A stretch of DNA of 64,000 nt from Aquificaceae bacterium (GCA_026981975.1 JALSHV010000006.1:1-64000), one strand, 5' to 3'. Numbered from the stretch's first letter, positions 8,049 through 18,627 are shown. Notes: generated from the letters alone by a model not told the origin. Made by a program: numbers and translations.

Positions 8049-10369
8049 TATGAAATTCTATCCGTTAATTTTGGTCTTCCTTTATCGTCAAGTTCAAAAA
8101 CCTTGACTTTTACCCTGTTTCCTACCCTGTATACGTCTCTTGCGTCTCTCACTCTTACCCGCATATTGTCAACATGCAACAATCCTACTTTACCGGGCAG
8201 TATTTCTATAAAAGCACCATAAGGTTCTACCCTTGTTATTTTCCCTTCGTAAATTCTTCCAACTTCTACCTTTTCTTCGGGAATTCTCTCTCCGTCTATT
8301 CCCATTGTGGTGAACTTAGGTCTTCCCATTTCGTCAACTTCCAGAACTTTAACTTTTACAAGATCCCCTACACTGTATTTTTCACCAGCGTGTTTTACGG
8401 GCTGAGCCATTTTAGAAACGTGTAGCAACCCTACTTTACCGGGCAGTATTTCTATAAAAGCACCATAAGGTTCTACCCTTGTTACTTTTCCTTCGTATAC
8501 TTCCCCTACTTCTATATCCTTTATAAGATTTTCTATGATCTCCACTGCTTGTTTTATCGCTTCATCGGAATAACCTGTAAGGAATACTTTTCCCTCTTCC
8601 CCCACCCAGACTTTCACTTGTGTTTCTTCGTATATCTTCTTAACAGTCGCTCCACCCGGTCCTATTATCAACGGTGCTTTTTCCTCTGGGACACGATGGA
8701 TAACTATGCGTGGGGCGTAAGGTGAAAGTTCCTTTCTGGGTTCTCTTATAGCGGAATACATCTTTTCAAGAATATGCAGTCTTCCATCTTTTGCCTGCTC
8801 AAGAGCTTTTTTCATTATTTCCCTTGTTATACCCTTCACTTTAATATCCATTTGAATACTGGTTATGCCTTCCTTGGTGCCTGCTACTTTAAAATCCATA
8901 TCTCCAAGGTGATCTTCATCTCCTAAAATGTCGGAAAGGATAACGTATTTATCCCCTTCAAGAATCAGTCCCATAGCTATGCCCGCTACGTGTTTTTTCC
9001 CTTTAACGGGAACTCCCGCATCAAAGAGAGCTAAGGAAGCTCCGCATACAGTAGCCATAGAAGTGGAACCGTTAGATTCAAGGATATCAGAGACGACTCT
9101 TATAATGTAAGGGAATTCCTCTTCATCTGGTATTACAGGTTCAAGTGCTCTTTCCGCAAGCGCCCCGTGTCCTATTTCTCTTCTTCTGGGAGGACCCCAA
9201 GATTTTGCTTCTCCACCCGAGAAGGGAGGAAAATTATAATGAAGCATAAATCTTTTAAAGACTTCTCCTTCCGCTATAGTTTCTATCATTTGAGCTTCGT
9301 CTGGAGCGCCTAAGGTTACGGTAACGTAAGCTTGTGTTTGTCCTCTGGTGAATACAGCACAGCCATGAGGTCTTTCAAAGGGGTGGATTTCTATGTTTAT
9401 AGTTCTTATTTCATCTGGTTTTCTGCCGTCTATCCTTATCCCTTCCTTAAGGATTTTATCTCTCATTAACTTACTTTCCAATTTTTTGTAAAAATATCTG
9501 ACTGCGAAGTGAAGATCTTCCGAAATTTCGTTCCTTTGAAGGAATTCCTGCAAAAGTTCCGCCAACTTTTTGTTCCTTTCCTTTTTGTCTTTTAAAGAAA
9601 AAGCAGACAATATACCTTGACTACATTCTTCTTCCAGAAGCTTAATAATATCTGCGGGAAGGGAAACTCCTTCAAATTGAATTTTCTGTTTGCCCACTTT
9701 TTGGCGAAGTCTTTCTTGAGCGGATAAGAGTTCCTGAAGTGCAGAATGTCCAAAGTGTATAGCTTCTATCATTACTTCTTCGGAGATTTCCTTCCCGCCT
9801 CCTTCCACCATAACTATGGCTTCTTTTGTGCCTGCAACTATTATTTCTAAATCCGCTTCCTTTCTCTCTTCGTAGGAGGGATTGATTATGAACTCTCCCT
9901 CAACTCTGCAAACTCTAACTCCCCCTACAGGTCCTTCAAAAGGGATACAGGAAAGATGAAGAGCTGTAGAAGCACCTGTTATGGCGAGCACATCTGGATC
10001 GTAACTGTCATCAGCAGACAGTGTAAGAGCTGTTATGACTACATCGTAAAAAAAACCTTCGGGAAACAAAGGTCTTACAGGTCTGTCAATAACCCGAGAG
10101 ATAAGGATTTCTCTTTCTGTAGGTTTGCCTTCTCTTTTCACAAATCCACCCGGTATTTTCCCGTAAGCTGAGGGTCTTTCCCTGTAATCCACTGTAAGGG
10201 GAGTGAAGTCTATATCTTTTACAGGCTCTTCGGACATGACAGCTGTTACCAAAACAGCTGTCCCTCCTTGACGAACTACTACCGCCCCATCTGCCTGTCC
10301 CGCGTATTTCCCTGTTTCTATAACAACTGGTTCTTTACAGTTTTTTAAGCGGGTAATTTCTTCTATCAT
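8048..10369 (-). CDS. pnp: polynucleotide phosphorylase with two tandem S1 domains
   Basis: The 773-residue phosphorolytic 3'-5' exoribonuclease has two RNase PH domains (about 1-230 and 310-540), a KH domain with GPGG near 577 and then two S1 RNA-binding domains (about 618-690 and 695-768) where the family normally has one. Both S1 copies contain the same 21-residue core ending GKVGLLHV, and their DNA is identical over 55 nt (8184-8238 and 8430-8484). The protein is about 60-70 residues longer than usual because of this. It follows rpsO with 1 nt between genes. Confidence 0.96.
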   Translation of the reverse strand: MIEEITRLKNCKEPVVIETGKYAGQADGAVVVRQGGTAVLVTAVMSEEPVKDIDFTPLTVDYRERPSAYGKIPGGFVKREGKPTEREILISRVIDRPVRPLFPEGFFYDVVITALTLSADDSYDPDVLAITGASTALHLSCIPFEGPVGGVRVCRVEGEFIINPSYEERKEADLEIIVAGTKEAIVMVEGGGKEISEEVMIEAIHFGHSALQELLSAQERLRQKVGKQKIQFEGVSLPADIIKLLEEECSQGILSAFSLKDKKERNKKLAELLQEFLQRNEISEDLHFAVRYFYKKLESKLMRDKILKEGIRIDGRKPDEIRTINIEIHPFERPHGCAVFTRGQTQAYVTVTLGAPDEAQMIETIAEGEVFKRFMLHYNFPPFSGGEAKSWGPPRRREIGHGALAERALEPVIPDEEEFPYIIRVVSDILESNGSTSMATVCGASLALFDAGVPVKGKKHVAGIAMGLILEGDKYVILSDILGDEDHLGDMDFKVAGTKEGITSIQMDIKVKGITREIMKKALEQAKDGRLHILEKMYSAIREPRKELSPYAPRIVIHRVPEEKAPLIIGPGGATVKKIYEETQVKVWVGEEGKVFLTGYSDEAIKQAVEIIENLIKDIEVGEVYEGKVTRVEPYGAFIEILPGKVGLLHVSKMAQPVKHAGEKYSVGDLVKVKVLEVDEMGRPKFTTMGIDGERIPEEKVEVGRIYEGKITRVEPYGAFIEILPGKVGLLHVDNMRVRVRDARDVYRVGNRVKVKVFELDDKGRPKLTDRIS
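8184..8484. repeat. 55-nt perfect direct repeat inside pnp (8184-8238 and 8430-8484)
   Basis: Bases 8184-8238 and 8430-8484 are identical over 55 positions in the same orientation and same reading frame, 246 nt apart. They encode the nucleic-acid-binding core of the two S1 domains. Sequence identity at the third codon positions indicates recent duplication or ongoing gene conversion. Confidence 0.95.
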
Positions 10370-10370
10370 G

Positions 10371-10643
10371 TTACTTTACCTGAAGTCCTAATTTCTTGGA
10401 TATTTCCGTGTATCTTTGATAATCTGTTTCTTTGAGATATTCAAGAAGCTTCCTTCTCTTATTTACCATTGCTATAAGTCCTCTTCTGGAATGAACGTCT
10501 TTTTTATGTTTCCTCAGATGTTCTGTGAGCTTTGTTATTCGTTCCGTAAGTATAGCTATTTGAACTTCTGGAGATCCTGTATCCGCTTCGTGTCTTCCGA
10601 ACTTCTTTATAAGCTCCTGCTTTTTTTCCTTGGAAAGGGGCAT
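10371..10643 (-). CDS. rpsO: ribosomal protein S15
   Basis: The 90-residue protein matches S15 over its full length ([34 protein letters not shown]). It binds the central domain of 16S rRNA. A strong Shine-Dalgarno (GGAGGT) lies 8 bases before ATG. It heads the rpsO-pnp-dut-TatD/radical SAM operon, an arrangement in which S15 and PNPase pairing is widely conserved. Confidence 0.97.
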   Translation of the reverse strand: MPLSKEKKQELIKKFGRHEADTGSPEVQIAILTERITKLTEHLRKHKKDVHSRRGLIAMVNKRRKLLEYLKETDYQRYTEISKKLGLQVK

Positions 10644-10674
10644 CTGTTCAGACCTCCTTCAAATAGTAGTTTTA

Positions 10675-10682
10675 ATTATACC
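10675..10682 (-). promoter_or_regulatory. -10 element of the rpsO operon, overlapping the bioF leader
   Basis: On the minus strand the sequence reads TGGTATAAT, an extended -10 box, 32 bases before the rpsO start. TTATCC lies 17 bases further upstream, inside the bioF coding region, as a weak -35. On the plus strand the same bases read ATTATACC just 10 bases before bioF, so the divergent promoters overlap. Confidence 0.5.
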
Positions 10683-10690
10683 ATTAAATA

Positions 10691-11803
10691 ATGGACTGGA
10701 TAAGAGCGGAGCTGAGTGCCATAGAGCAGGCGGGATTACTTAGAAAAAGGAGACTCAGGGAGAACCTGAAGGATTTCTGTTCAAATGACTATCTTGGTTT
10801 GAGAAATCACCCTGAGGTTATAAAAGCGGCAAGGGAAGCTCTTAAAGAATACGGACTGGGATCTGGAGCTTCTCAATTAGTATCGGGATATACAAAACTC
10901 CACAAAGAGCTTGAGGAAGCTCTTGCACGTTTTAAGGGAACTCCAGCCTGTGTTCTTTTTGGATCTGGATATCTTGCCAATATAGGGGTTATTCCCGTTT
11001 TGGCAAAAGAAGGAGATCTGATACTGAGCGATCAGTTAAACCACGCTTCACTCATAGACGGTTGTAGGCTTTCAAAGGCGGAAAAAATAGTTTTCAAACA
11101 TAAAGACTACGAAGAACTTCGGGGAATTCTGGAAAAATTCAGGGAAAGCTATCGTAACGTCTTAATAGTAACGGACAGTGTGTTCAGCATGGAAGGGGAT
11201 ACAGCAGATGTAAAAGAGTTATACAAAATCTCTGAGGAATACGATTGTCTTCTTTACATAGACGACGCTCATGGAACTGGAACCTTGGGAAGGGGAAGAG
11301 GAATTTTAGAAAAAGAAAATCTCAAGTGGAAAGAAAGAGTTATTCTTATGGGAACTCTTTCAAAGGCATTGGGAAGTTACGGTGCTTTTGTATGTGCAGG
11401 TGAAGAGTTAATTGAGCTTATTGTAAATAGGGCGAGGAGTCTTATCTTTACTACTTCTCTCCCTCCTTCTCTGTGTGCGGGAGCCTTAAAAGCTATAAAA
11501 CTTATAGAAGAAAATCCCAATATGATTTCCCAGTTAAAGGAAAGAACAAGGAAAGTATACAACTCTCTTAATAAACTTCCCTACGAAATCCGCTACTACG
11601 GGACTCCTATAATACCGATAATCGTGGGTGATGAAAGGAAAACTATGGAAATATCTTCTTTTCTGTTAAAGAAAAGTATCTTTCTGCAGGGGATTCGCTA
11701 TCCCGCTGTGCCTAAGGGTTCAGCACGTTTGAGACTTACTGTTTCTTTACGCTATGAAGAGGAAGACATTGAAGAGCTTTTAAACATTCTTAACAAAGTA
11801 TAA
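10691..11803 (+). CDS. bioF: 8-amino-7-oxononanoate synthase
   Basis: The 370-residue alpha-oxoamine synthase of fold type I condenses pimeloyl-ACP (or -CoA) with alanine in biotin synthesis. The PLP lysine is in GTLSKALGSYG; the aspartate and histidine of the cofactor pocket are in IDDAHGTGTLGRGRG. AON synthases and glycine C-acetyltransferases (Kbl) are close; the short length and N-terminus (no ~30-residue Kbl extension) favour BioF. No Shine-Dalgarno is visible. No other bio gene is adjacent, though birA begins at the far end of the window. Confidence 0.85.
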   Translation: MDWIRAELSAIEQAGLLRKRRLRENLKDFCSNDYLGLRNHPEVIKAAREALKEYGLGSGASQLVSGYTKLHKELEEALARFKGTPACVLFGSGYLANIGVIPVLAKEGDLILSDQLNHASLIDGCRLSKAEKIVFKHKDYEELRGILEKFRESYRNVLIVTDSVFSMEGDTADVKELYKISEEYDCLLYIDDAHGTGTLGRGRGILEKENLKWKERVILMGTLSKALGSYGAFVCAGEELIELIVNRARSLIFTTSLPPSLCAGALKAIKLIEENPNMISQLKERTRKVYNSLNKLPYEIRYYGTPIIPIIVGDERKTMEISSFLLKKSIFLQGIRYPAVPKGSARLRLTVSLRYEEEDIEELLNILNKV

Positions 11804-11875
11804 AGCGGGCGACGGGATTCGAACCCGCGACCTGCTGCATGGCAAGCAGCCGCTCTACCGCTGAGCTACACCCGC
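11804..11875 (-). tRNA. tRNA-Gly (anticodon GCC)
   Basis: The minus strand folds into a full cloverleaf: 7-bp acceptor (GCGGGTG/CGCCCGC), D arm, anticodon stem GCTGC/GCAGC with loop TTGCCAT (anticodon GCC), and T arm with GGTTCGAATCC. The discriminator is U, as usual for tRNA-Gly. No CCA is encoded. It abuts the stop codon of bioF. Confidence 0.97.
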
Positions 11876-11906
11876 TTGATATACTATTATACCAAGGAGT
11901 TTAATT

Positions 11907-13229
11907 ATGAAAATTACCGTTGTGGGCGGAGGTTACGTAGGCTTAGTAACAGCAGCTTGTTTTTCTCATTTAGGAAATGAGGTTTTGGTTGTGGAGAAGA
12001 TTCCTGAAAAAGTGGAAATGCTCAAAAGGGGGGAGTCTCCGATTTACGAACCGGGGTTGGAGAACCTTCTGAAGGAAGGTATAAAGAAAAGATCTTTACA
12101 CTTTACTTCTTCTATAAAGGAAGGTATTTCCTTTTCAGAAATCATTTTTATATGTGTAGGAACACCTTCTCTACCGGACGGATCTGCTGATCTTTCTCAA
12201 GTTGAAGAGGTTGCTCGCCTTACAGCACAAGAGATGACTTCTTATAAGCTTCTTGTGGAAAAGTCCACCGTTCCGGTAAATACTCATAAATTGGTTAAGA
12301 AAACACTTCAAAGATACCTTAAAGCTGATATTCCCTTTGATGTAGCTTCTAATCCTGAATTTCTGAGAGAAGGATCCGCTGTTAGTGACTTTCTAAATCC
12401 CGACAGGATAGTGGTAGGTGTAGAAAGTAATAGAGCAAGGGAGTTGATGGAAAAACTGTATAAACCCCTTACGGATAAGGGATTTCCTTTATTAATCACA
12501 GATCCTTCTACCGCTGAGCTTATAAAACACGCTTCCAATTCTTTTTTAGCTATGAAAATTTCCTTTATAAATATGGTCGCGGACTTGTGTGAAAAAACCG
12601 GTGCTGATATAACCTTGGTAGCTGAGGGAATGGGTTATGACAAAAGAATAGGAAAGGAGTTTCTCAGAGCGGGTATAGGTTACGGAGGTAGTTGCTTTCC
12701 AAAGGACGTTAAAGCCTTTATAAAAATGGCGGAAGATTACGGAGTAGATTTCGGACTACTTAGGGAAGTTGAAAAGATAAACGCAAATCGTATAAACAGA
12801 TTTGTGGAAAAAGTTTTGAATGCTTTGTGGTCCTTAAAGGACAAGAAAATCGCTGTGTGGGGGCTTTCCTTTAAACCGAATACTGATGATATCAGAGAAG
12901 CACCTTCTTTGAAGGTTATCCCTTTTCTCATTTCAAAAGGAGCGGTTGTAAAAGCTTATGATCCGAAAGCAATGGATAATTTCGGCAGACTCTTTCCTCC
13001 CAATGAGAAACTCAGCTACGCGTCCGATCCTTACAAGGCGGTTGAATCGGCAGAAGCTTTACTCATACTTACAGAGTGGGAAGAATTTGAAAAAATAGAT
13101 TTAGTAAAGGTAAAAGAGTTAATGAAACTACCTGTGATAGTGGACGGTAGGAATATCTACGAACCTTTGGAAATGAAAAAAATAGGATTTGAATATTACT
13201 CTATTGGTAGAGCCTTCAATCCTTTATGA
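11907..13229 (+). CDS. ugd: UDP-glucose 6-dehydrogenase
   Basis: The 440-residue protein oxidises UDP-glucose to UDP-glucuronate with two NAD+. It has the N-terminal NAD motif (GGGYVGLVTA), the GTPSLPDGSAD and EKSTVPV segments, the catalytic cysteine in YGGSCFPKDV, and the C-terminal WGLSFKPNTDDIREAPS nucleotide-sugar domain. Length is typical. It supplies precursors for surface polysaccharide or LPS. A Shine-Dalgarno AAGGAG lies 8 bases before ATG and TATACT/TATACC boxes lie just upstream. GDP-mannose dehydrogenase is a related but less likely alternative. Confidence 0.92.
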   Translation: MKITVVGGGYVGLVTAACFSHLGNEVLVVEKIPEKVEMLKRGESPIYEPGLENLLKEGIKKRSLHFTSSIKEGISFSEIIFICVGTPSLPDGSADLSQVEEVARLTAQEMTSYKLLVEKSTVPVNTHKLVKKTLQRYLKADIPFDVASNPEFLREGSAVSDFLNPDRIVVGVESNRARELMEKLYKPLTDKGFPLLITDPSTAELIKHASNSFLAMKISFINMVADLCEKTGADITLVAEGMGYDKRIGKEFLRAGIGYGGSCFPKDVKAFIKMAEDYGVDFGLLREVEKINANRINRFVEKVLNALWSLKDKKIAVWGLSFKPNTDDIREAPSLKVIPFLISKGAVVKAYDPKAMDNFGRLFPPNEKLSYASDPYKAVESAEALLILTEWEEFEKIDLVKVKELMKLPVIVDGRNIYEPLEMKKIGFEYYSIGRAFNPL

Positions 13230-14112
13230 GATTAAAGCCTCTTGCTTGCTCCAGAGCTTTTTTAAATTCTTCCGTTGTTATTCGGCGGGCTATTTCAGGA
13301 TACTCTTTTGCTTTGTAGTGGGGATAGTATTGAGCCATAACATTAAGAGCAATCTGTGGATTAATGCTTTTTAGGAAATTCAATACTTCAGAGGTTGTAG
13401 AGATATCGTTTGGGAGGACTAAGTGTCTTACAATCAATCCGCGAATAGCTACACCTTTTGAATCGGTTACTAAATTACCTACTTGTCTAAACATCTCCTT
13501 TAAAGCTTCCTTTGCTCTTTGAGGGTAGTCTTTTACCTTAGAGTATTTCCTTCCGTATTCCGTGTTCAAATACTTAAGATCCGCAAGATAAATATCTACA
13601 ATTCCTTCAAGGAGTCTTAAGGTTTCTACAGTATCATAGGAAGAAGTGTTGTAAACCAGAGGGATTTTAAGCCCCTTTTCAACCGCTATCAGAAGAGCTT
13701 CAAGTATTTGAGGAACTACGTGGGAAGGAGATACCAAGTTTACGTTGTGACAGCCGAAATTCTGAAGTTCTAACATCATATCCGCTAAAATTTCGGGTTC
13801 TACTTCCCTTCCCTCTCCCCAGTGACTAAGATCGTAATTTTGACAGTAAACACATCTCATGTTGCAGAAGGAGAAGAAGATTGTTCCACTTCCGCGATAG
13901 CCTCTTATGGGAAACTCTTCACCCCTGTGAGGAAAGAAGCTGGATACAATAGCATATCTGCCGGTTTTACAAAATCCCAACTCTCCTTTTAATCTATTTA
14001 CCTTACATTTATGCGGACAAACTTCACAGTTTTTTAAAAGTTCCTTAGCTTTTTTAACTCTTTCAGATAGCTCTCCACTTTTGTAAAGCTTTAAATAAGA
14101 GGGATACATCAC
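13216..14112 (-). CDS. PflX-type radical SAM protein (COG1313-like)
   Basis: The 298-residue protein has an N-terminal cysteine cluster (CEVCPHKC..., GFCKTGR) followed by the radical SAM triad CNMRCVYCQN and a TIM-barrel with LVSPSHVV and the DIYLADLKY segment. This is the architecture of the pyruvate formate-lyase activase-like PflX group, whose substrate is not established. It follows valS with a 6-nt gap and overlaps the 3' end of ugd by 14 nt. Confidence 0.82.
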   Translation of the reverse strand: MMYPSYLKLYKSGELSERVKKAKELLKNCEVCPHKCKVNRLKGELGFCKTGRYAIVSSFFPHRGEEFPIRGYRGSGTIFFSFCNMRCVYCQNYDLSHWGEGREVEPEILADMMLELQNFGCHNVNLVSPSHVVPQILEALLIAVEKGLKIPLVYNTSSYDTVETLRLLEGIVDIYLADLKYLNTEYGRKYSKVKDYPQRAKEALKEMFRQVGNLVTDSKGVAIRGLIVRHLVLPNDISTTSEVLNFLKSINPQIALNVMAQYYPHYKAKEYPEIARRITTEEFKKALEQARGFNLIKD

Positions 14113-14118
14113 AGAGAT

Positions 14119-17100
14119 TTAATTTAATTCCTTAATCGCTGTAAGGATTCTGTTAATTTTCTCAAGATCCGATTCCAATTCCTCTTTTATTCTCTTTTCT
14201 CTCTCAACCACGTGAGGCGGAGCTTTTTTCATGAAATCCTTGTTGGAAAGTTTTTTGCGAATCTTTTCCAGATCTGAAACAACCCTTTTCTTTTTCTTTT
14301 CAAAGGATTCCAATAGTCTGTTTATATCTAAGTGTTTCTCCACAGAGAGAAAAATCTCCGTGTCTCCGCTAAAGGTAGCTACAGTATTTGATGGTCTTTC
14401 TTCTGCGGGTTCAAAGGATTCAAGTCGGGCAAGGTTTAATATGTGATGCTTGAATTCTCTTATAACATTGGCGGAAAGTTCTCCTTCTGTTTTAAAAAAA
14501 GCTCTTAGTTTTTTAGAAGGTTCTATTTGAAGATCAGATCTTAGGGATCTTACAGCTGAAATTATCTCCTTCAACCTTTCTACTTTCTTGGATTCTTGGG
14601 AGAATATTTCTTCCTCCTTTTTTGAAGGATACTCTTTTAAAGAAATACTTTCACCATCGCTCAAAGGTAATTTATGCCATAGTTCTTCTGTGATAAAAGG
14701 CATAAAGGGATGGAGAAGTCTAAGAGCTTTTTCAAAAACGTAATTTAAAGTGTAAACAGCACTCTCTTTGTGTTTGTCAGATTTGTAAATTCTGTCTTTT
14801 GCAAACTCTATATACCAATCGCAAAAATCAGACCACAGAAAATCGTAGATAAGATGTGAAGCTTTTGAAAATTCGTAGTCATTTAAAGCTCTGTTCATCT
14901 GATCCGCTACTTCGTTCAAACGGGATATTATCCACAGATCCTCTGGATAGAGTTCCCTTATGTAAGGTAGTTGTGAAAGCAAATTATCAGGGGTGTTCAT
15001 AAGGATAAATCTCGCTGCGTTCCATATCTTATTGGCAAAGTGCTTATAACCTTCAAAACGTTTTTCCGATAGTTTTATATCTCTTCCCTGAACTGTAAGT
15101 ATACTAAGGGTGAACCTTAAAGCATCTGCACCGTATTTCTCCGCTATGTCAAGAGGATCTATGACGTTTCCCTTAGTCTTTGACATTTTTTGTCCTTTTT
15201 CATCTCTTATAAGAGCGTGAACGTAAACGTCTTTAAAAGGAATCTTTTTAGCAAGAGCGGTTCCCATCATTATCATTCGGGCGACCCAGAAGAATACTAT
15301 GTCAAAACCGGTTATCAGTAAATCTGTCGGATACAGATCTTTTAGATCTTGGGTTTCTTCGGGCCAACCAAATACTGCAAAGGGCCAGAGAGCGGAGGAA
15401 AACCATGTGTCCAAAACATCTTCTTCTTGTTGGAGATCTTCCGAACCGCATTTCTTACACCGCAAAGCTATCTTCCACTTACCAGTTTCAGGATTGTATT
15501 TGTAAAGATTTTCCTCAGAGGAGTGCAGTTTTTCTGCTGCAAGTATAAAGTTCAAAGACTCAGCAGATAAATCTGCTGAGTAATACTTGTTAAAGACAAA
15601 TTTTTTGTAAAATTCTAATACTGTTAAATTTGGGTGAACGAAATTCGGGGATTTTAATATATTCTCTATCTCCTTGGGAGCAAACTCTTCTTTTATTTTC
15701 CCGTCAGCCAGTAAATTGAATATTATTTTATCGTGAAAATGAGAAAAATCATCGTCTGTATAAACATTGATGTTATCACATTTTTTACAATACCAAACAG
15801 GAATTCTGTGTCCCCACCATATTTGACGAGAAATGCACCAATCTTTTAAATTTTTCATCCATTCTAAGTAAAATTTCTTCCACTGAGAAGGTATAAACTC
15901 TATGCCGTTTTTTTCGTTTTTTATTATATTTTTACTCTCTGTTTTACTTCTTTCCAAACGCCAGTGAGGTTCTGGAAAGAAAATACCTTTTCCGATTACG
16001 CTGATGGTCTTCCCTTCCCAGCTTTGGAGTTTAAGCTGTTCTTTGTTATAAAGAAGAACAAACCTACCCTGTGCAACGGTTTCTTTTCTCCCTTCCTCCA
16101 ATAAATACAGCTCTCCTTCAAACCCCGCAGCGAAAGCCGGAACAGAGTATTCTCTTGAAAACCTATCTATAAGATTCTCTGGAAGTTCTGTAAAGTCTTC
16201 GTTATGACATACTGTAAGAGTGTTCTCCTCTTGAAGGTTTATGAAGAACTTTACATCTTCCAAAAGAAGGACTTTATTCTCCGAAACTATTCGCAGGTAA
16301 ATGTTTTTCGCTTCAATGCGGTTTATTTTCACTTCTCTTTCAACAGGAACGTAAATGTTCTCAACTACTTTTACCGAATTGTCCCTTATCTCGGGAGCGG
16401 ATACTTTTACAAACCATTGGACCGAAACCATGGGCTCTATTACTGTTTTACACCTGTAGCATTTTCCCACTGTATGAAGGTGTTCTTCTTCTTTTTCCAG
16501 ATAGCCTTCTTCTTTAAGTCTTTTAACTATCTCCCGGCGCGCTTCGTATCTGTCAAGACCGCGTAAGTCACCTGCATTTTCATTCATGACTCCGTTAAAG
16601 TCCATTACTCTAACAAAGGAAAGGTTGTGTTCTTTGCCTATTTCAAAATCATTAGGATCGTGAGCAGGTGTAACTTTAACAGCACCTGTTCCGAATTCTC
16701 TTTTGACTCTTTTATCAGCTATTATGGGTATAAGAACTTCTATTTCCTCTCCTTTTAGTGTTTTTCTTTTCCAACTGACCAGTGGTAGTTTTACCCTCTT
16801 TCCTACAAAGTTTTTATACCTTTCATCTTCAGGGTTGACCGCTACCGCTGTATCTCCCAGCATGGTTTCTGGTCTTGTTGTGGCAACGGTTATGTATCCG
16901 GAGCCGTCTTCAAGGGGATATTTTATATACCACAGTTTTCCTTTTTCTTCTTCGTGTTCTACTTCCAAATCTGAAAGAGCGGTTAAATCTCGTGGACACC
17001 AGTTAACTATGTATTCACTCCTGTATATGAGGTTTCTCTCGTAGAGTTCCCTGAAAGCACGCCGAACCGCTCTTGAGAATCCTTCATCAAGGGTAAACCT

Positions 17101-17526
17101 TTCTCTTTCCCAATCTACAGAAACACCTAAGCGTTTTAGTTGGGTGCGTATGGTATCTCTGGAAATAGGGACCCATTCCCAGATTCTTTTGAGAAACTCC
17201 TGTCTTCCCATCTTTCTTCTGCTTAATCCTTTTTCTGTAAGTTGTTTTTCCACTACGTATTGAGTGGCTATTCCTGCATGATCAAAACCTGGCACCCATA
17301 CCACTTTTTTGCCTTTCATTCTTTGCCAACGAGCGATTATATCTTGCAGAGTAACGTTAAGAGCATGTCCCATATGGAGTGATCCCGTAACATTCGGTGG
17401 AGGTATCACAAGAGAAAATTTGTTTTTAACATTAACATCTTCAACATGATATAGATTTTTTTCTGTCCAAAGGGTAGCCCACTTTTCCTCTATTTCCTTG
17501 GGATTATACTCTCCTAAACTGCTCAT
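14119..17526 (-). CDS. valS: valyl-tRNA synthetase with two large insertions
   Basis: At 1135 residues it is well above the usual 870-950. Class I motifs are present: HMGH (51-54), the editing-domain segment TTRPETMLGD, WCISRQIWWGHRIPVW (563-578) and KMSKT (780-784), with a C-terminal coiled-coil arm. Extra sequence occupies about residues 378-540, between QWFVKV and GIEFIPSQW, and about 585-690, between the zinc half-sites C580xxC583 and C690xxC693. The frame is uninterrupted and both flanks match ValRS, so these are in-frame insertions rather than errors. The gene lies 18 nt after mraY. Confidence 0.95.
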   Translation of the reverse strand: MSSLGEYNPKEIEEKWATLWTEKNLYHVEDVNVKNKFSLVIPPPNVTGSLHMGHALNVTLQDIIARWQRMKGKKVVWVPGFDHAGIATQYVVEKQLTEKGLSRRKMGRQEFLKRIWEWVPISRDTIRTQLKRLGVSVDWERERFTLDEGFSRAVRRAFRELYERNLIYRSEYIVNWCPRDLTALSDLEVEHEEEKGKLWYIKYPLEDGSGYITVATTRPETMLGDTAVAVNPEDERYKNFVGKRVKLPLVSWKRKTLKGEEIEVLIPIIADKRVKREFGTGAVKVTPAHDPNDFEIGKEHNLSFVRVMDFNGVMNENAGDLRGLDRYEARREIVKRLKEEGYLEKEEEHLHTVGKCYRCKTVIEPMVSVQWFVKVSAPEIRDNSVKVVENIYVPVEREVKINRIEAKNIYLRIVSENKVLLLEDVKFFINLQEENTLTVCHNEDFTELPENLIDRFSREYSVPAFAAGFEGELYLLEEGRKETVAQGRFVLLYNKEQLKLQSWEGKTISVIGKGIFFPEPHWRLERSKTESKNIIKNEKNGIEFIPSQWKKFYLEWMKNLKDWCISRQIWWGHRIPVWYCKKCDNINVYTDDDFSHFHDKIIFNLLADGKIKEEFAPKEIENILKSPNFVHPNLTVLEFYKKFVFNKYYSADLSAESLNFILAAEKLHSSEENLYKYNPETGKWKIALRCKKCGSEDLQQEEDVLDTWFSSALWPFAVFGWPEETQDLKDLYPTDLLITGFDIVFFWVARMIMMGTALAKKIPFKDVYVHALIRDEKGQKMSKTKGNVIDPLDIAEKYGADALRFTLSILTVQGRDIKLSEKRFEGYKHFANKIWNAARFILMNTPDNLLSQLPYIRELYPEDLWIISRLNEVADQMNRALNDYEFSKASHLIYDFLWSDFCDWYIEFAKDRIYKSDKHKESAVYTLNYVFEKALRLLHPFMPFITEELWHKLPLSDGESISLKEYPSKKEEEIFSQESKKVERLKEIISAVRSLRSDLQIEPSKKLRAFFKTEGELSANVIREFKHHILNLARLESFEPAEERPSNTVATFSGDTEIFLSVEKHLDINRLLESFEKKKKRVVSDLEKIRKKLSNKDFMKKAPPHVVEREKRIKEELESDLEKINRILTAIKELN

Positions 17527-17544
17527 GATTTAAATAAATATACC

Positions 17545-18624
17545 TTATCTAAGCTTCAGCATGGCTACTGATACTATTGCTAAAAGAATGGACACTATCC
17601 ACATTCTAACAACAATCTTGGGTTCTGGAAGTCCGGAGAGCTCAAGATGATGGTGGAAAGGCGCTCTCTTGAAAAGTCTTTTACCTCCTGTAAGTTTGAA
17701 GTAAATAACCTGCAGTATAACACTTATAGTTTCAAACACAAACACTCCACCCGCAATTGCCAGTAAAAATTCTGACTTAGTTAAAATGGAAACTGTTGCC
17801 AAAGCGGCTCCTAAGCTGAGCGCTCCTACATCTCCCATAAACATCTGAGCAGGAAAAGTGTTGAACCACAAAAATCCCAAACCTGCTCCTATTATGGCAA
17901 AACAGAATACAGTTATTTCACCCGCATAGGGAACATAAGGAATACCCAAATACTGGGAGATCTTTAAGTGACCGACTACATAGGCTATCACTCCGAAGGC
18001 TGTAGCTGTTGTCATAGAAGGACCTATAGCTAAACCGTCTAGACCATCGGTTAAGTTAACCGCGTTAGCGGTTCCTACTATTATAAAAACTGTAAAGGGA
18101 ATATAAAGAAATCCCAGATCAAGGGTTAACTCTTTGAAAAAGGGAAAGTATAAAACTGTTTCCAATCCAAGCCATTTGAATATCAGTAAAGCTGTTATCG
18201 TAGCAAAGAACAACTGGAGAGTTAACTTCACTTTTACCGAAAGCCCCTTTTTCTCTTTTAATTTGAGAATATCGTCTAAGAGACCTATTGAGGCAAAGGA
18301 AAGAGTAGCAAAAATGAGAATTGCTGTGTATTTTACATCTAATCTCATGAGAAGTAGGGTTGTTAGAACTATAACGGTAACTATAACTACTCCTCCCATT
18401 GTAGGAGTGTATCTCTTGTTCTCGTGGTGATCCGGAGTGTATTCCCTTACGTATCCTCCTAAGAATCTCTGAAGTTTTGAAATCCTTTCCATAAAGGTAG
18501 GAGATAAAAGTAAAGTTAGAAAAAAAGCTATTAAAATGGCACTGAAAGAACGAAAAGTTATGTATTTAAAAACGTTAAAAATGAAAAAGTAATCTCTCAA
18601 CAGAAGAGCAAGGTAGTAAGCCAT
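17545..18624 (-). CDS. mraY: phospho-N-acetylmuramoyl-pentapeptide-transferase
   Basis: The 359-residue polytopic enzyme makes lipid I from UDP-MurNAc-pentapeptide and undecaprenyl phosphate. Family motifs are clear: TPTMGG, the DDxxK (LLDDILK), [21 protein letters not shown] and the C-terminal APFHHH. About ten membrane helices are visible. It lies outside the usual mur/fts cluster, between a SPOUT methyltransferase gene (3-nt gap) and valS. Confidence 0.96.
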   Translation of the reverse strand: MAYYLALLLRDYFFIFNVFKYITFRSFSAILIAFFLTLLLSPTFMERISKLQRFLGGYVREYTPDHHENKRYTPTMGGVVIVTVIVLTTLLLMRLDVKYTAILIFATLSFASIGLLDDILKLKEKKGLSVKVKLTLQLFFATITALLIFKWLGLETVLYFPFFKELTLDLGFLYIPFTVFIIVGTANAVNLTDGLDGLAIGPSMTTATAFGVIAYVVGHLKISQYLGIPYVPYAGEITVFCFAIIGAGLGFLWFNTFPAQMFMGDVGALSLGAALATVSILTKSEFLLAIAGGVFVFETISVILQVIYFKLTGGKRLFKRAPFHHHLELSGLPEPKIVVRMWIVSILLAIVSVAMLKLR

Positions 18625-18627
18625 TTC

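Noticed and set aside
15457-16395. Inteins as explanation of the ValRS insertions
   Set aside because: No Cys/Ser start and His-Asn end motif or homing endonuclease blocks are visible at the insert borders.
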